Origin: Trichoderma breve
Taxonomy: Eukaryota; Ascomycota; Sordariomycetes; Hypocreales; Hypocreaceae
Assembly: GCF_028502605.1 (NCBI RefSeq)
Contig: NC_079232.1
Span: 1,054,001-1,118,000, forward strand
Length of the DNA stretch: 64,000 bases
Reading direction: 5' to 3'
Below the pieces are notes generated by a model. That model searched no databases and was not told the DNA's origin. It was given only the letters and a program-made list of their open reading frames with translations. Position numbers and translations under genes: made by a program. How positions within the stretch are numbered: position 1 is the first letter of the stretch; every line of letters begins with the position of its first letter. Below are positions 23,720 to 34,905 of this stretch, piece after piece.

Positions 23720-24430
23720 ATGTTTGTCTCTACTGCTGCTCTTCTTGGCCTTGTCGGCGCCGCCGCTGCCTCTCCCCTCAACATCGTCCCCAACTACCCT
23801 CCCGTCAAGCAGTCCACTGGCTTCCGCCTCGTCGTCAACGTCACCGACAAGGCTCTCGACTTCTCGCCCTCCGTCCAGGGCCTTTACGTCAACAGCATCC
23901 ACGTCGGTGCTGGACTGAACGAGGTCGGCATTGGCTCCAAGAGCGACAACCCCGGCATCTTCTACCAGAACGGCACTTCCGCTGAAGGTCGCTTCAACGG
24001 CGTCACCACCATCACCGACCAGGGCACTCCCCTCTCTCCCTACGGCATCTCTCTGACTCTGGACCCCGACTCCAAGACTCTCTCTTCCGCCTATGCCAAC
24101 GGCGGCCTTGGAACCAAGGGCATTCAAATCTCTCAGTTCCCCGAGGGTTTCCGCTACCTCGGACCTGAGACCTATGTCATCTGCAACGTGCCCCTTGCCT
24201 ACTACCAGGGCACCAAGTTCAACGTCGTGAAGCAGGCCGCCACCACCATCAGCTCTACCGGCCAGATCGAGCACAACATCCCCGAGGGCTGTGTTCCCGT
24301 CCGTCTGCTCCCCGAGTGCGCCACCCTCGAGGACCTCCCTGCTGGATCCTACTCTAGCCACGAGTTTGCCATCAACTCTGACTGCTACGCCGATGTCGCC
24401 TCCATCAACTGGAGCCTGTACGGACCTTAG
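23720..24430 (+). CDS. Secreted protein of the fungal DUF7907 type
   Basis: A single exon encodes 236 residues. The signal peptide MFVSTAALLGLVGAAAAS is cut after about residue 17-18. The mature protein opens with a FRLVVNVTD block and has a SIHVGAGLNEVGIG block. It continues with PGIFYQNGTSAEG, a GTPLSPYGI turn and CVPVRLLPECATLEDLP, and ends DCYADVASINWSLYGP. I recognise this as the ascomycete family labelled DUF7907, which has no assigned function. Four cysteines (ICNV, EGCV, PECA, SDCY) could make two disulphides, and NVT and NGT are N-glycosylation sequons. Codon use is strongly C-ending, and with the TATA box and CAAC-rich leader this suggests high expression. Translation should start at 23720, since in-frame upstream codons lie in the leader. 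Confidence 0.82.
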   Translation: MFVSTAALLGLVGAAAASPLNIVPNYPPVKQSTGFRLVVNVTDKALDFSPSVQGLYVNSIHVGAGLNEVGIGSKSDNPGIFYQNGTSAEGRFNGVTTITDQGTPLSPYGISLTLDPDSKTLSSAYANGGLGTKGIQISQFPEGFRYLGPETYVICNVPLAYYQGTKFNVVKQAATTISSTGQIEHNIPEGCVPVRLLPECATLEDLPAGSYSSHEFAINSDCYADVASINWSLYGP

Positions 24431-24661
24431 ATGTGCTCTTGAACAGCATCAGCATCACCGCCGCGAAATACTCATGATTGACTTTGTTATTGGCATTTGG
24501 AAGCGAATGGTACCTTATAATATTAATAATGGTGTTACAGTACACGATATTGCCCAGAGCGTAGGGGCATATAAAGTAATATTAATCTAGATAGTAATAC
24601 ATTATCAACTTCTCATAATTTTTCCATATTCGCTCAGCTATCTTTGGTTTTTATGGTCAAG

Positions 24662-25625
24662 TCACACAATCATTGCATCTGAACTCATGCCTTTGCCCTC
24701 AGCCAGCACTCCAGCTTTTCGCAAAATAGAAACACACCCCGATACAACATCAGGCTTGACACCCTCTGTCTTGGCTGGGAAAGTCACAGTCTTGAGCCAC
24801 TCCCTCGCATCCTCCGCCGAATAGTCCAAGTTCGTTGAGATGTACTCCACCGCCTCATCGTGGTTGGCATTGAAATGGGCCACGCCCTTATCCAGCTTCT
24901 CAAACAGGTCCTTTACGCGAGCATCCAGCCCTCCTCCCTGAGTAGTGAGCTTCGTCGACGCGACAATCTTCCAGCTGCTCCAGGGCGTGTAAATCTCGCC
25001 CACGCGGCGGATCTCGCCCGAGTCGTAAAACTTCTTGGACGTGAAGTGCTCCCACATGAAGAAGTCCGCCTCGCCCGAGTTGACGGCGTTGCGCAGCTTC
25101 TCGAAGGTGTTGAGGACGACGGTGTCGGAGAAGGGCTCCGCGCCGCCGGGGGTGAGCCAGCCGTTCTTGTCGGCGAGGACGTAGCCCATCACGTAGCTGC
25201 CGGAGCCGATGCGGGAGACGCCGATCTTGCCGCCCTTGAGGGATTCGACGGCGGTGATTTCGGGGCGCTTGGCTCCGGTTGAGATGGCCCAGCCTTATGG
25301 GTTTGTGTCAGTGCCGAATTTGAGTTGGGATCATTGTCATGTTGGTTGGATATATAAGGTACTCACAGAGGGGAGTCTCAACATAGGTTCCAACCAGGCG
25401 ATATCCGCCATCTCCCTCAACGCCTTCCTTTCCGAGTCCCGCGATCCAAGCCTCTGTCAAACCAATGCCAATGTCAATCTCATCGGCTCGCAGGGCTGTA
25501 ATCATGTGGCCGGTGCCTGACGGAAAGGGGATCAGAGTGGCATCGAGACCAAAATACTTCTGAGCAAAGTGCAGCGGGGTAGAAAAGTGCTCCGGCACGA
25601 ATCCGATACGAAGAGGGGCGGCCAT
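24662..25625 (-). CDS. Periplasmic-binding-protein-fold protein, Ca3427-like (PBP2)
   Basis: Two exons on the minus strand, 25625-25367 and 25293-24662, with a 73-base intron (GTGAGT..TAAG), give 296 residues. The N-terminus APLRIGFVPEHFSTPLHFAQ, then GTGHMITALRADEIDIGIG, is the beginning of a type-2 periplasmic binding fold of the NMT1/THI5 or ABC solute-binding kind. The splice joins TPL to CWAISTGAKR. VSRIGSGSYVMGYVLA and FFMWEHFTSKKFYDSGEIRR follow. Candida albicans Ca3427 is the structurally known eukaryotic example; its ligand is, to my knowledge, not settled. No signal peptide is seen, so the protein should be intracellular, unlike bacterial binding proteins. It is transcribed away from the MFS gene at 26626 across 1 kb. 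Confidence 0.8.
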
Positions 25626-26625
25626 GGTGGTGAAGGGAGAATTGATATCACGAGCAGGTTCCTTTGGTTTGGTGAGTATAATTGATTTTGAAGCTCAATG
25701 TTTTGAACTACTTACGATGAAATGGTAGAAAGTGAAGGTGAGGATTTCTAAGCTGGGAATATTCGGTCACGCTGAGTGGGGTTGAAGTCATACATAATAT
25801 GACGATTGATGAAATAAAGCTCTCACTGAGAAGACAACGGGCTTACTGAGCAACACTCGTTGAATTGGACTTTAATTTTTCTTATTTCTAAAACTAACAT
25901 TATCCTTCAGTAGCTCATTTGCATTGCATTAGACATCTTCCAGTTCTTGTATTAGGTAGACAAGCCTCACTCTCATGGATCTCTTTTGAAGCAATTTCAC
26001 TATAAACAGCCCCAGGTAGCATTTTCAGCCCCTCCATACCAGTGCCATCATTGGACGCATGTGAAAAAGCCCGTTATTCCCACAAGCAGCATTTCCGTTG
26101 CTCGCCCTGAGATGCGATTCGCTGTCAGCTCGGGTCATCATTCGCAACTTTAGCCCATCAAACGCGTCATTGCCCACGCATTTGTGCTTGTATGGCTGCT
26201 TCTCCCATCTGAGCACAGCATCACCAGTCTATTAGTTCGTCTCATCCGCGCACACCGAATGAACCATCTTGGCTTAGTCCTCCTGCAACTCAGAATAGAC
26301 TCCTTGATGCTACGGCTTTATCCTGTAATGCCAATTCAGCCGCGTTCCATCAGCGCATATTTGTAGAATAAAGTGTGTCCATGTTAGTGTCCAACATGCA
26401 AGCGCCGAGCATCGCAGACCAGGATTGTGATCCACGTAGAGCCGAGCAGCTACGGATATCCACCCTTTATCAATCTCCCCCATTTTTTTCACTGCCCCTG
26501 TCAAATGTGCTCAACTCTTACTTGTAAGATGTAGTGGGCGCATTTGCTTTTTTCACATCATTTTCATTTCTTTTCTCTTCTTTTTAGTTGATGCGTAACC
26601 GGTTTTGCGCAGTCTTTTCTCCCCC
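25626..26625. other. Divergent promoter region
   Basis: 1 kb between the binding-fold protein (-) and the MFS transporter (+). It is AT-rich near 25650-25980, with T/C-rich sequence just before the MFS start. No gene or clear repeat seen. Confidence 0.5.
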
Positions 26626-28320
26626 ATGTCGGACCTCGAGCTGGACACTGAGACTCCTGCGGATGCACCGCTCCTAGAGGAAAGCGAGCGCCAGCATGAG
26701 CCAATTCCCGCTGAGGATGAGGCGCCGCCTCGAATCCTCAAGGCAGCTCGCTGGCAGGTGAAGACGCCAAAGACGGCAGTCAGGATGTATGCCTTTTTGG
26801 AGTTTTTGATTGTTGCCAGCGGCATGATGTTGATGGTGCCCGTCTACCGCCTGATCGAAGACACTGTCTGCCACGTCTACTATCAAGACGACTCGCTGGA
26901 TCTGATTGACGAGATGAAGTGCAAAAAGGATGAGATCCAGGCTCAGATGGCATATCTGCTTGGGTGGCTGGGGCTTTTCCACTCCATCCTGAGTGCGTCT
27001 CTGCTTTTTGCCTGAGTGAAAATAATGGCGCTTACTGACTTTATTCGCTCACACAATATATAGGTTTACTCACTACGTTTCCTTTTGGCTTACTCGCTGA
27101 CAAGATTGGCCGCAAGCCGACGATGATGCTTGCCTACGGAGGCATGACCTTGTCGCCCATCTCTGGCCCGCTGCTGCTTGGAGTTGCCCAGCATGCCCTC
27201 CGCAAGAATCCTTACCTGCTCATGACCGGCTCGCTATTTCTGTTGATCGGTGGCGGAATCCCGGTTGTGCTAGCTATGCTCTTTGCAATGGCTGCTGATG
27301 TTAGTTCTGAGAAGGACAAGTAAGGGCATCCTCAAGAAATCATACACCATGGTGCATATCTATGCTCAGGGAACTGACTATCTACCCTTCTCTAGAGCTG
27401 CCAGTTTCCTTCAACTTACGTTTGGTGCCACGGCTGGTGGCCTCGCCGGCCCTCTCCTCACTGGATTCTTGATGGAAAAGTACGGCCCCTGGATACCCGT
27501 GATAGCCTCTTGCGCTAGTTTCCCTGTCATCTTACTGCTATTTTGCTTCATTCCCGAGACACTTCAGGTGGACAGAACGAAGAAGATGAGCGACAATGAC
27601 GTGTCCATTAAGCAGCAAATAGTCACAAACTTGGCCGACCTCAAAGACGCCCTGGGCTTATTGAAGAACCCAAGCATCCCCCTAGTTCTCCTTACGTTTC
27701 TATTTCAGGCCGCACGATTTACAGCGTACACGAGCACAATTGTCCAATACGTTAGCACGCACTTCGGATGGCGACTTGCGGAGACCACCTTCTTACTATC
27801 TCCCTTTGGACTTCTCAATCTGACTGTGTTGGCCGTTCTGCCCAAGATTTCTGACATTCTCATGTCGCCCCGATTCGGCTACACTTCCTTTAACAAGGAT
27901 TTGTTTCTTACTCGAACCTCTACAATTTTACTCTTTGTTGGCGCAATGATTGAGGGTTTCAGCCACAACATCTTCTTCTTCGTCATTGGCCTTTTCGTCG
28001 AGACCTTTGGAGCAGCCGCCAGTCCATTGGCCCGAGCCACCATAACACATTATGTCGAGCCTGAATTTGTGTCCCGCCTCTATGCTCTGGTTAGCACAAG
28101 CGAGATTATCGGTTCTTTTATCGCCGGCCCGGTGCTGGCGTGGTGTTTCGACCAGGGAATGAAGAGGAAGGGCATTTGGATTGGGTTGCCCTGGTTTTAC
28201 ATTGCGCTGTTGTCCCTGCTTACTTGGATTGGACTCATCTTTGTGCGGCCCCCGCCGGCAAAGAAGATTTCAGCCGAGCAAGATGGGGAAGAGGAGCCGA
28301 TGAATCCTCATGAAGACTAG
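26626..28320 (+). CDS. Major facilitator superfamily transporter
   Basis: Three exons, 26626-26992, 27064-27319 and 27396-28320, with introns of 71 and 76 bases, give 515 residues. The ATG at 26626 is the first in frame; the open region before it has only a TTG. A charged N-terminal tail (about 50 residues) precedes the first membrane segment. A long outside loop with two Cys (DTVCHVYY, EMKCKKDE) lies between segments 1 and 2, as in a fungal group of secondary-metabolism and drug-like MFS pumps. The first exon joint reads HSILSLLTTFPFGLLADKIG, which contains MFS motif A (GLLADKIGRKP). About 12 segments are visible, with a charged loop at TKKMSDNDVSIKQQ between the halves. The substrate is unknown. 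It lies 0.9 kb upstream of an ABC exporter on the same strand. Confidence 0.87.
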
Positions 28321-29250
28321 TGTATGAATTAAATGCTGCTCAACCAACAAGATGAGTGCAGTCGTGACAGTCTCCCGTCTAATCTCTTGGTTAAATTTGT
28401 AAGTTGCAGAGTAAAGATCAAAGTGAGCCTCATGATAAAGCAGCAGAGTCACAAAGGAGATTCCGTATTCCAACTGCATATACGAGTAAAAGTAACATAA
28501 TGCTTGATAACCGAATTCGTCCCAATGCTGACTATCCAACATTTCACCTGCCTAAAATGGTGTCGGCCAACTACTCGATTAGTGCCGCGTCTCTCCATTT
28601 CGCCAACCAACCAACCGAACAGGAATTCGCCAGTCGACCCGTTAGTTACGCCTTAGGCCGCGCAACAATCACGCGGCCGCTGACGAGAACCCATTCAAGT
28701 TCCTGAAGAAAATAAGTTTAAACAAAAGATCCAATCCAATAGGCGGAACTCTCTTCCCCACAGAGCCCGGCCCCGGAACTAGAGCCGCCGGGCAACTACT
28801 CGTACGTGGGCAAACTACGGGGGCAAAACCCGAAGAGTCATACTGGACAAGCGAAGCTCTCTCTATCTGGATCCTTTGTAGATAACGACTAGGGTTGGCG
28901 TTGGGAGAGAAAAAAAGATGACCAGTTAGTTAGTTATGACTCGGAGAAGCTCTACGGGTACGTTTACCGTACCGTCGTCAGCACCGCTTCGCGATATGCT
29001 CCACGCCTGGATTGGATCTTTTGTTAGCTGGCGATTAGGCGGCGGCATACGTGCGTCTTTGATAGGTCCATAGATCCATTTAGGGAATGATTAGAAAGCT
29101 CCTTTTTGACTTTATTATAAACATTCAAGTCCCGCCTATTAATGATGTACTTTTCCTTCAGCCCTACAGTATAGACATCTTTAAAGAGAGTTGTGCGACG
29201 ATGGAATTATTACGGTAATTTACAAATAAGTTGCAACTTTGATTTTAGAA
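28321..29250. other. Intergenic region before the ABC transporter
   Basis: 930 bases with the MFS 3' end and the ABC promoter. It contains NotI-like GCGGCCGC at 28674 and CGTACGTGG/GGTACGTTTACCGTACC-like inverted sequence around 28805-28975. No gene seen. Confidence 0.45.
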
Positions 29251-32200
29251 ATGATTCGCCACCGGTCTTACAACGCCACGGCGTGTGGTGATGGCTTCTT
29301 CGGCCCGGCGGTTTGGGCCGATGGCTGTCGAGGTGGCTTCGACTTTACACGTGCGACACGTCCCGATGAAATCCAGTGGAAAGCCATTCATTATACGCGG
29401 TTGCTGATTTTGATTTTGCTGTACAGTGTCGTTTGAAGAGAGCATCTTGTCCACGCTCCCCGCTGCTCTGTTTCTCCTATTATCCATTCCACGAGCCTTC
29501 TACCTCCTACGAACTCCCGACAAGGCGAAGCGGCGATCAGCTTATACACCAAAACTAGTCGGTTCACCATTTCTATAACTTCGAGGCTTCGTATCAGTAT
29601 ATATCTCTAACTATTTCAAAAGATCGCGTCAAGTGCATATGCAGGTATCCAGGTCGGCGCCCTTGCCATCGTCGCCTCTTCACGACTCATCAACACCAGA
29701 TTTTCCCTCGCCGCCGCCATTCTCAACCTCATCGCCGCGTGCTGCATCGTTCTCCTCTCGCACATCGAACACGTCAAATCAATACGCCCATCTTTCCTCC
29801 TTACCTCGTATCTCTTCACGTCACTTCTTTTCGACGCTGCTCGGTTACGAACAGAATGGCTCCTGTCTGTGAATGTCGCGTATGCGGCAGTGCTATCTAC
29901 TTCAACCGCTCTCAAGCTGGCTTTGCTAGTGCTGGAAAATGTCGAGAAGAGGAGGATCTTGGTAGACTCGAGCAAGGAACCGTCAACGGAGAGCACCAGC
30001 GGTCCGTTTAACCGCGGCTTCTTCATCTGGCTCAACTCGCTGCTTATTTCTGGCTGGGCTACCGTTTTGACAATGCACGACCTTCCCGCTATTTACGAGA
30101 AACTCTCTTCTGAGAAGCTGGCTGTTATTTTCACAAAGAGATGGGATAAGGGTATGTTTTCAGGGTCGACTGGCTTTACACATTTTTTCTCTTCATAACT
30201 GACGCATGTGAAGTCACCCGCGATGGACGAAAGGCATCCCTCTTTCTCAACACTGTCTGGATCCTCAAGCTCGAAATCGCTGGCATTGCTCTTCCTCGAT
30301 TGGCTACGGTTGCCTTGACAATTGCGCAGCCCTTCCTCGTGTCCCAAGCGCTTCGATTTCTCGCCATGCCCAAGGACGATCACTCTGACAACATCGGCTA
30401 CGGATTGATTGGTGCCTTTGCTCTCGTCTTTGTTGGATCAGCTGTGCGTTCATACTTCAATAACCAGAAATCTTCTTTAAATCAAGGCTAATTCATGAAA
30501 CTAGATCTTGACGGCGTGGTACGAACACCTCACCTTTCGAGTTGGCGCCATGATTCGAGGAGGCTTGATTGGCCTGATTTACCGCAAGATGTTGAGGCTC
30601 TCGGCAAGCGAACTGAGTGAATCTTCAGCTGTTACGCTTATGGGCAACGACATTGAGACTCTAGCCGAGCGAGCAAACGCCTTGCTGATCGAAGGCTGGG
30701 CTAATACACTTACCGTCGGTATCGCCGTCTACATGTTGTACGCACAGCTGGGCGCTGTCTGTGTTGCTCCCATCGTTATGGCTATAGTATCAATCGTCTT
30801 GTGCTGGTTTATTGGAAAAGTCTTGGTCAAACGCCAGACAGTTTACCAGAAAGCAACACAGGCCCGCATCAACTTTACCTCTGAAGTGCTCGGCTCTATT
30901 AAAGCCGTCAAGATGCTTGGATATACTGAGCGTTTCACTGACCTTCTTGAAGACAAACGTGACCAAGATTTGAACGTTGGCAAACACTACCGACAAATGA
31001 TTGTGTGGGCCAACACCGTCGGTAAGCTGATGTCTTGTCTCTTATTCAACCACTCCTTCCAAGCATTCCTAACCAATCTTTGTGATATTTGCCAGGAAAC
31101 GCAAACGTCAGTCTTACCCAGGCTGCTACCTTTGGCGCCTACGCCATCGTCGCCAAACTCAGTGACAACCAGTCCTTCTCCGCATCACAGGCCATCACGG
31201 CGCTTTCTATCCTCAACGTCATGATCAACCCCCTCAGCTTCCTCCTCGGCAACATTTCGTCCGCTTATGCTGCATTTGGGTGTTTTAAGCGTATCCAGGA
31301 GTTTCTACTGCTTAACGAAAGAGTTGATAGCCGTGAGATTTGCGCACAACCGGGACTTTCAACAAAGAGCGAAGAAGCCGGGTCACAAAGAAGCAGTATT
31401 GAACTTCGCACGCTTGATCGCGATAACGAAAAAGGTGCCCGCGTCTCTATTGCTGGAGGAGATTTTGCCTGGAAGGAAAAGAAAGTGTTGAGCAACATTA
31501 GCGTGTCCTTCTCACAAGCACAATCGGGATCCCTCACCATGATTGTTGGTCCAATTGGTTCGGGAAAGTCAAGTTTGCTCAAGGCCATTCTTGGAGAAAC
31601 ATCCTCGACCGGCGGAAAAGTCTCGTTATCGACGCCCAGTATTGCTTTCTGCGACCAGACTCCTTGGGTGATGAATGCGACAATCCGGGACAATATTGTG
31701 GCTGAATCTGGGCACTTTGAGGACAAATGGTTCGATACGGTTGTAGAAGCTTGTGACTTGACTCAGGACTTTAGTCGGCTGCCAGAAGGAATTGCGACAG
31801 TTGTTGGAGACAAAGGAGTGAAGCTCAGCGGAGGCCAGAAGCAACGACTTGTAAGTGCATTTAATCTATTGATTCGTATGGACTTATAGGAGGCTAACTA
31901 CTTGCAGGCAATTGCCCGTGCCATATACGCTCGAAAGCCGGTAGCCATCTTTGACGACGTCTTTAGTGCTCTGGATAAGGCAACGGAGCGTATCGTATTT
32001 GCTCGTGTATTCAGCAAAGATGGCCTCCTCCGACGCAGTGGCGCAACAGTGATTCTTGCCACACACTCTGGTAAGTCTTAGCACTAATATCATTAAGAGT
32101 ATCGGAATAAGACTCTAAACAACATCTCTAGTTCATCTTCTGCCCAGTTCCGACCACATCATCGCCCTAGGACAAGACGGCCAAGTCATCGAGCAAGGAA

Positions 32201-34614
32201 CTTTCGCAAAGCTTCAGGAGAGCGGCAAATACGTTCAGAGCCTCGACGTCACAGATCCTCATTCCGACAGCGACAGCGAAACTGCTTCTAAAAAGGACAC
32301 CGAAGAGATTGAAAAGAGCATTGAGAGCATCGAGGAAGAAGAAGTAGAGCAAGAAATGGTAGAGCAAGGGTCAGTTTCAAGTGACCGCAGCACTTTCAAG
32401 TACTACTTTGGCGCGATGCGACCCCTTAGTTTGGCTGTTGGTGGTGCATACGTGGTCGGGCAGGCATTTTCGTCGACTTTCAGATGTGAGTTCTTCTTTA
32501 TAGATCAACTATTCGTCTCAACGCTAACGAATTTCTGTAGCTGTTTGGCTTACATGGTGGGGTGACGGTCGAGGACGCTCAAGTAACGATGTCGGATACT
32601 GGTTGAGCATCTTTACAGTCATGGCCGTCATAGAAGCTGTGCTTATTTCTCTGGCAATCATGTAAGTTCAAGCTTGACTAACAAACTTACACATACTGAC
32701 AACGTATTAGGCATTTTTTGATTATCCTTGGACCAGCAGTCAGCAAAAAATTCCACAGCAGAATCTTGAACGCAGTCATGAAGTAAGTCCTAGACTCGAA
32801 GCTGGTTTGCTCTTCAGAGCGTTGGAATTAACATGGTATCAGGGCTCCCATGTCGTTTCTTTCTAATTCTGAAACTGGTTCACTCATCAACAGGCACGTT
32901 TCCCTCTACAAGAACCGCCCGTCAGTGGTGCTAACTCGTCATCTTGAAAATAGATTCAGTCAAGACTTGCGTCTGGTAGACATTGACCTTCCTGTCGCCC
33001 TCGCCATCTTCCTTTTTGGTAATTCCTCCTTTACACATACTCGTAATTAAACTTACGATGACAACTAACTTGATATTACAGATATATCAACTTGTATCGG
33101 TGTAACAGGGCTGGCAGTTGGAGCCGTCGGCTATTTCGCCGCATCCCTGCCCTTTGTCATCATCGTCCTCCTCATGATCCAACGCTTCTACGTCCGAACA
33201 TCTAAGCAACTCCGTATTCTAGAGTAAGCACTGCTCAACATGTCATAAAGCATAATGAACTAACCATCTACTCTCAGGATCGAGCACAAGGCACCGCTAT
33301 ACTCCCACTTCCTCGAATCCATCAACGGCCTCGCAACAATCCGCGCCTTTGGCTGGACTGTCCCCTACTCGCACAAAAACCTGTCCCTTCTCGACAATGC
33401 ACAAAAGCCTTCTTATCTTCTCAACTGTATCCAGCGATGGCTCACCCTCGTACTCGATCTCGTGGTCGCAGTCCTCACCGTTCTGCTTGTTGTCTTCGCC
33501 GTCGTCCTGAGGGGAAAGCTTAACCCATCCCTCCTTGGTGTTGCGCTCGTCAACATGATGAGCCTGGGTCTCAATCTCAAGGGCATTATCCTCGCGTGGT
33601 CTCAGCTGGAAACATCGCTCGGAGCTGTTACTCGTATCAAGACCTTTGAAGAAACTACCCCTTCAGAGCTGTTCCCCGAAGAAAACTACACGCCCCCTGA
33701 GGAATGGCCTGCTCAAGGCTCTCTCGAATTCGTCAATCTATCCGTACAATACGAGTATGGATCCTTTAACCTCACCCCTTTTACATCAAAAGACCAAGAA
33801 GCTAATTTCTCATCTTCCACAGCTCAACATCCCACCCCGTCCTCCAAAATATCTCCATCGCCATCAAGCCCAGTCAAAAGCTCGGCCTCGTTGGCCGCAG
33901 CGGCAGCGGCAAAAGCTCCCTCATCCAAGCCCTCTTCCGCATGGCCAACACCCCCGCCGGCCAGATCCTCCTCGACGGCCAGGACATCGCCAGGGTCCCC
34001 AAGCCCCTCATCCGCCAGAAGCTCAGCTGTCTCACCCAAGATCCTTTCCTCTTCACAAACACGATCCGGTTCAACGCCGATCCCCTTGGCGTTCACTCCG
34101 ACGATGCTATTGTTAGCGCTCTGCAGCGAGCTGCTATCTGGGATGTCATCACTTCTAAAATCGACGCGGATAAAAATCCTCTTGACGAGAAGATGGACGA
34201 GAATTTCTTCTCTCACGGACAGAGACAGCTGTTTTGTCTTGGAAGAGCACTTCTGAAGAAGAGCAGCATCCTCATCCTCGATGAACCAACGAGCAAGTAT
34301 GTTTCCCCAGCCCTCAACCTTACAACCCCAGCAAACAGAAAAGCTAACCATATACACACAGTATCGACAACCAAACCGACGCCCAAATCCAAGCTGTCAT
34401 CAAATCAGAGTTCAAAGACCGCACAGTCATCATGATTGCGCATCGTCTCGACTCATTACTCGATTTCGACACAATCGCCGTTCTCGAAGACGGAGCGCTG
34501 GCGGAGATTGGCGCCCCTGAGGAACTGCTCTTGAAGGGCGGTGCTTTCTCGAAGCTTTACGCTTCCGATAAAACAAACAAGAGGAGGAGTTCAGACGAAA
34601 TTTCACGAGAATAA
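29251..34614 (+). CDS. ABCC-type (MRP-like) full ABC transporter
   Basis: Sixteen exons give 1477 residues in frame: 29251-29350, 29427-29557, 29623-30151, 30214-30443, 30505-31021, 31096-31850, 31908-32070, 32132-32485, 32541-32661, 32711-32782, 32843-32893, 32954-33018, 33082-33223, 33278-33754, 33823-34296, 34362-34614. The start is chosen for the FFGPAVWADGCRGGFDFT block, typical of the extra N-terminal domain (TMD0) of fungal ABCC proteins. TMD1 is followed by NBD1: Walker A GPIGSGKSSLLK, signature LSGGQKQRLAIARA, Walker B VAIFDDVFSALD with Asp at the catalytic Glu place. After an acidic linker (about 40 residues) come TMD2 and NBD2: Walker A GRSGSGKSSLIQ, signature FFSHGQRQLF and Walker B ILILDEPTSNID. 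It likely exports drugs or metabolites at the plasma or vacuole membrane. The intron at 32894-32953 is of GC-AG type, and the intron at 29558 has a weak GTCGGT donor. Confidence 0.92.
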
Positions 34615-34905
34615 ACGGTCCTCGCTGTACGATTACGAGTTTACGAATCTAATTAGAAAACCATAATTAATCTACGTTTAGTAATAGCCTTGATAGATTT
34701 ATAACAGAATTATGAAAAATATATAAACTTCTATATTGATGTGGAATATCCAAAAGCTGTTCCTTCCAGGGTACACACTATCAAGATAATCTACGTAATC
34801 CAAATAATACGCCTTGCTATGTCCGTATGCTATTATCATCGCCAACATTGTGCAAATCCTCCAGGGATCGAACATTCAACACAAAACCCTCATATTACTT
34901 CCGTA

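Noticed and set aside
23645..24361. 238-codon minus-strand frame over the secreted protein gene
   Set aside because: Antisense shadow caused by C-ending codons on the plus strand; the plus reading has a signal peptide and family motifs.
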